64,000 bases of DNA from positions 49,611,702 through 49,675,701 of the forward strand of contig JBANSL010000004.1 of NCBI GenBank assembly GCA_037127255.1, written 5' to 3'. The stretch comes from Persicaria tinctoria (Eukaryota; Streptophyta; Magnoliopsida; Caryophyllales; Polygonaceae). How positions within the stretch are numbered: position 1 is the first letter of the stretch; the number at the start of each line of letters is the position of its first letter. A program made the translations under genes and the position numbers. Shown here in pieces: positions 63,920 to 64,000 of the stretch. The notes beneath the pieces are model-generated. The model ran no database searches and was not told the DNA's origin. It was given only the letters and a program-made list of their open reading frames with translations.

Positions 63920-64000
63920 TGTTGTTGCATGAGGATGGTCAAGTATGAAATAAATATAGAATAAAGATCAGACTGACTTCCCTGTCTCAGCAAATAAATA
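63920..64000 (-). repeat. Start of the 5' LTR of element H (cut by window edge)
   Basis: TGTTGTTGCATGAGGATGG... matches 56941 onward, for example GAATAAAGATCAGACTGACT in both, with few differences in 81 bp. Confidence 0.9.

Larger units (their letters stand above)
56941..64000 (-). mobile_element. Element H: gag-pro-tail LTR retrotransposon, 5' LTR runs off the window
   Basis: 3' LTR 56941-58988, terminal PPT, spacer, central PPT, tail/linker/protease frame, gag, PBS, and the first 81 bp of the 5' LTR (63920-64000). The most complete coding set of this family in the window. TSD cannot be checked because the far flank is outside. Confidence 0.9.

Overview
This is nuclear DNA of a flowering plant, probably a eudicot. 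It behaves like heterochromatin built from nested transposable elements, and I see no intact host gene. Almost everything belongs to one lineage of Ty3/gypsy-type LTR retrotransposons. Its primer binding site matches the 3' end of plant tRNA-Asp (TGGCGCCGTTGCCGGGGA). Its coding content is unusual: Gag, an aspartic protease of the DLGAS type, Asp/Glu/Ser-rich linkers, and a C-terminal module resembling the GPY/F end of integrase. Reverse transcriptase, RNase H and the integrase core are absent, so these look like non-autonomous (TR-GAG-like) elements mobilised in trans. Athila-like fragments (E, J) supply the only reverse-transcriptase scrap, at 5765-6043.

Layout. A (minus, 1-5088): decayed gag-pro with its 5' LTR; its 3' end lies outside the window. 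E (plus, about 5540-8216): Athila-like pol scrap, partial LTR, PBS and gag with two stops. D (minus, 8322-15236): both LTRs, gag and pro in one frame separated by a TGA. F (minus, 15813-25673): both LTRs, no gag; a 3.6-kb CACTA transposon carrying a captured exon sits in its 3' LTR. I (minus, 26244-40459, TSD GTAAG): contains G (27298-35779, TSD AAAAT), whose 3' LTR/PPT junction was replaced by a CACTA-like segment carrying a broken Aux/IAA fragment. J (plus, 41927-47637): Athila-like, truncated in protease, with a downstream env-like ORF and 3' LTR. C (plus, 47638-56940): 5'-truncated gag-pro element, host to B (49244-56493, TSD AGGTT) and probably to H (minus, 56941 to beyond the window end). 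B is the youngest complete element: two 2303-bp LTRs about 1.2 % apart by hand count, and one open gag frame fused to the integrase-like tail.

Two signals run across these elements and are not explained by protein coding. (1) Paired 10-bp palindromes of the form TCGA-NN-TCGA, two per pair with starts 19-21 bp apart, pairs repeating about every 93-115 bp. They occur in U3, in R/U5, in the pro linkers and before the polypurine tract, about a hundred copies where about one is expected by chance. (2) A short hairpin with an AGGA loop and covarying stems placed directly upstream of each polypurine tract, usually twice per element (a central and a terminal copy). A 60-nt block in the transcribed part of the LTR is also unusually conserved.

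How the parts work together (inference): the LTRs carry a TATA box and promoter, tRNA-Asp primes minus-strand synthesis, Gag/protease would form particles, and polymerase and integrase must come from an autonomous relative. The hairpins and TCGA pairs are candidates for cis-acting packaging, priming or protein-binding signals recognised by that helper.
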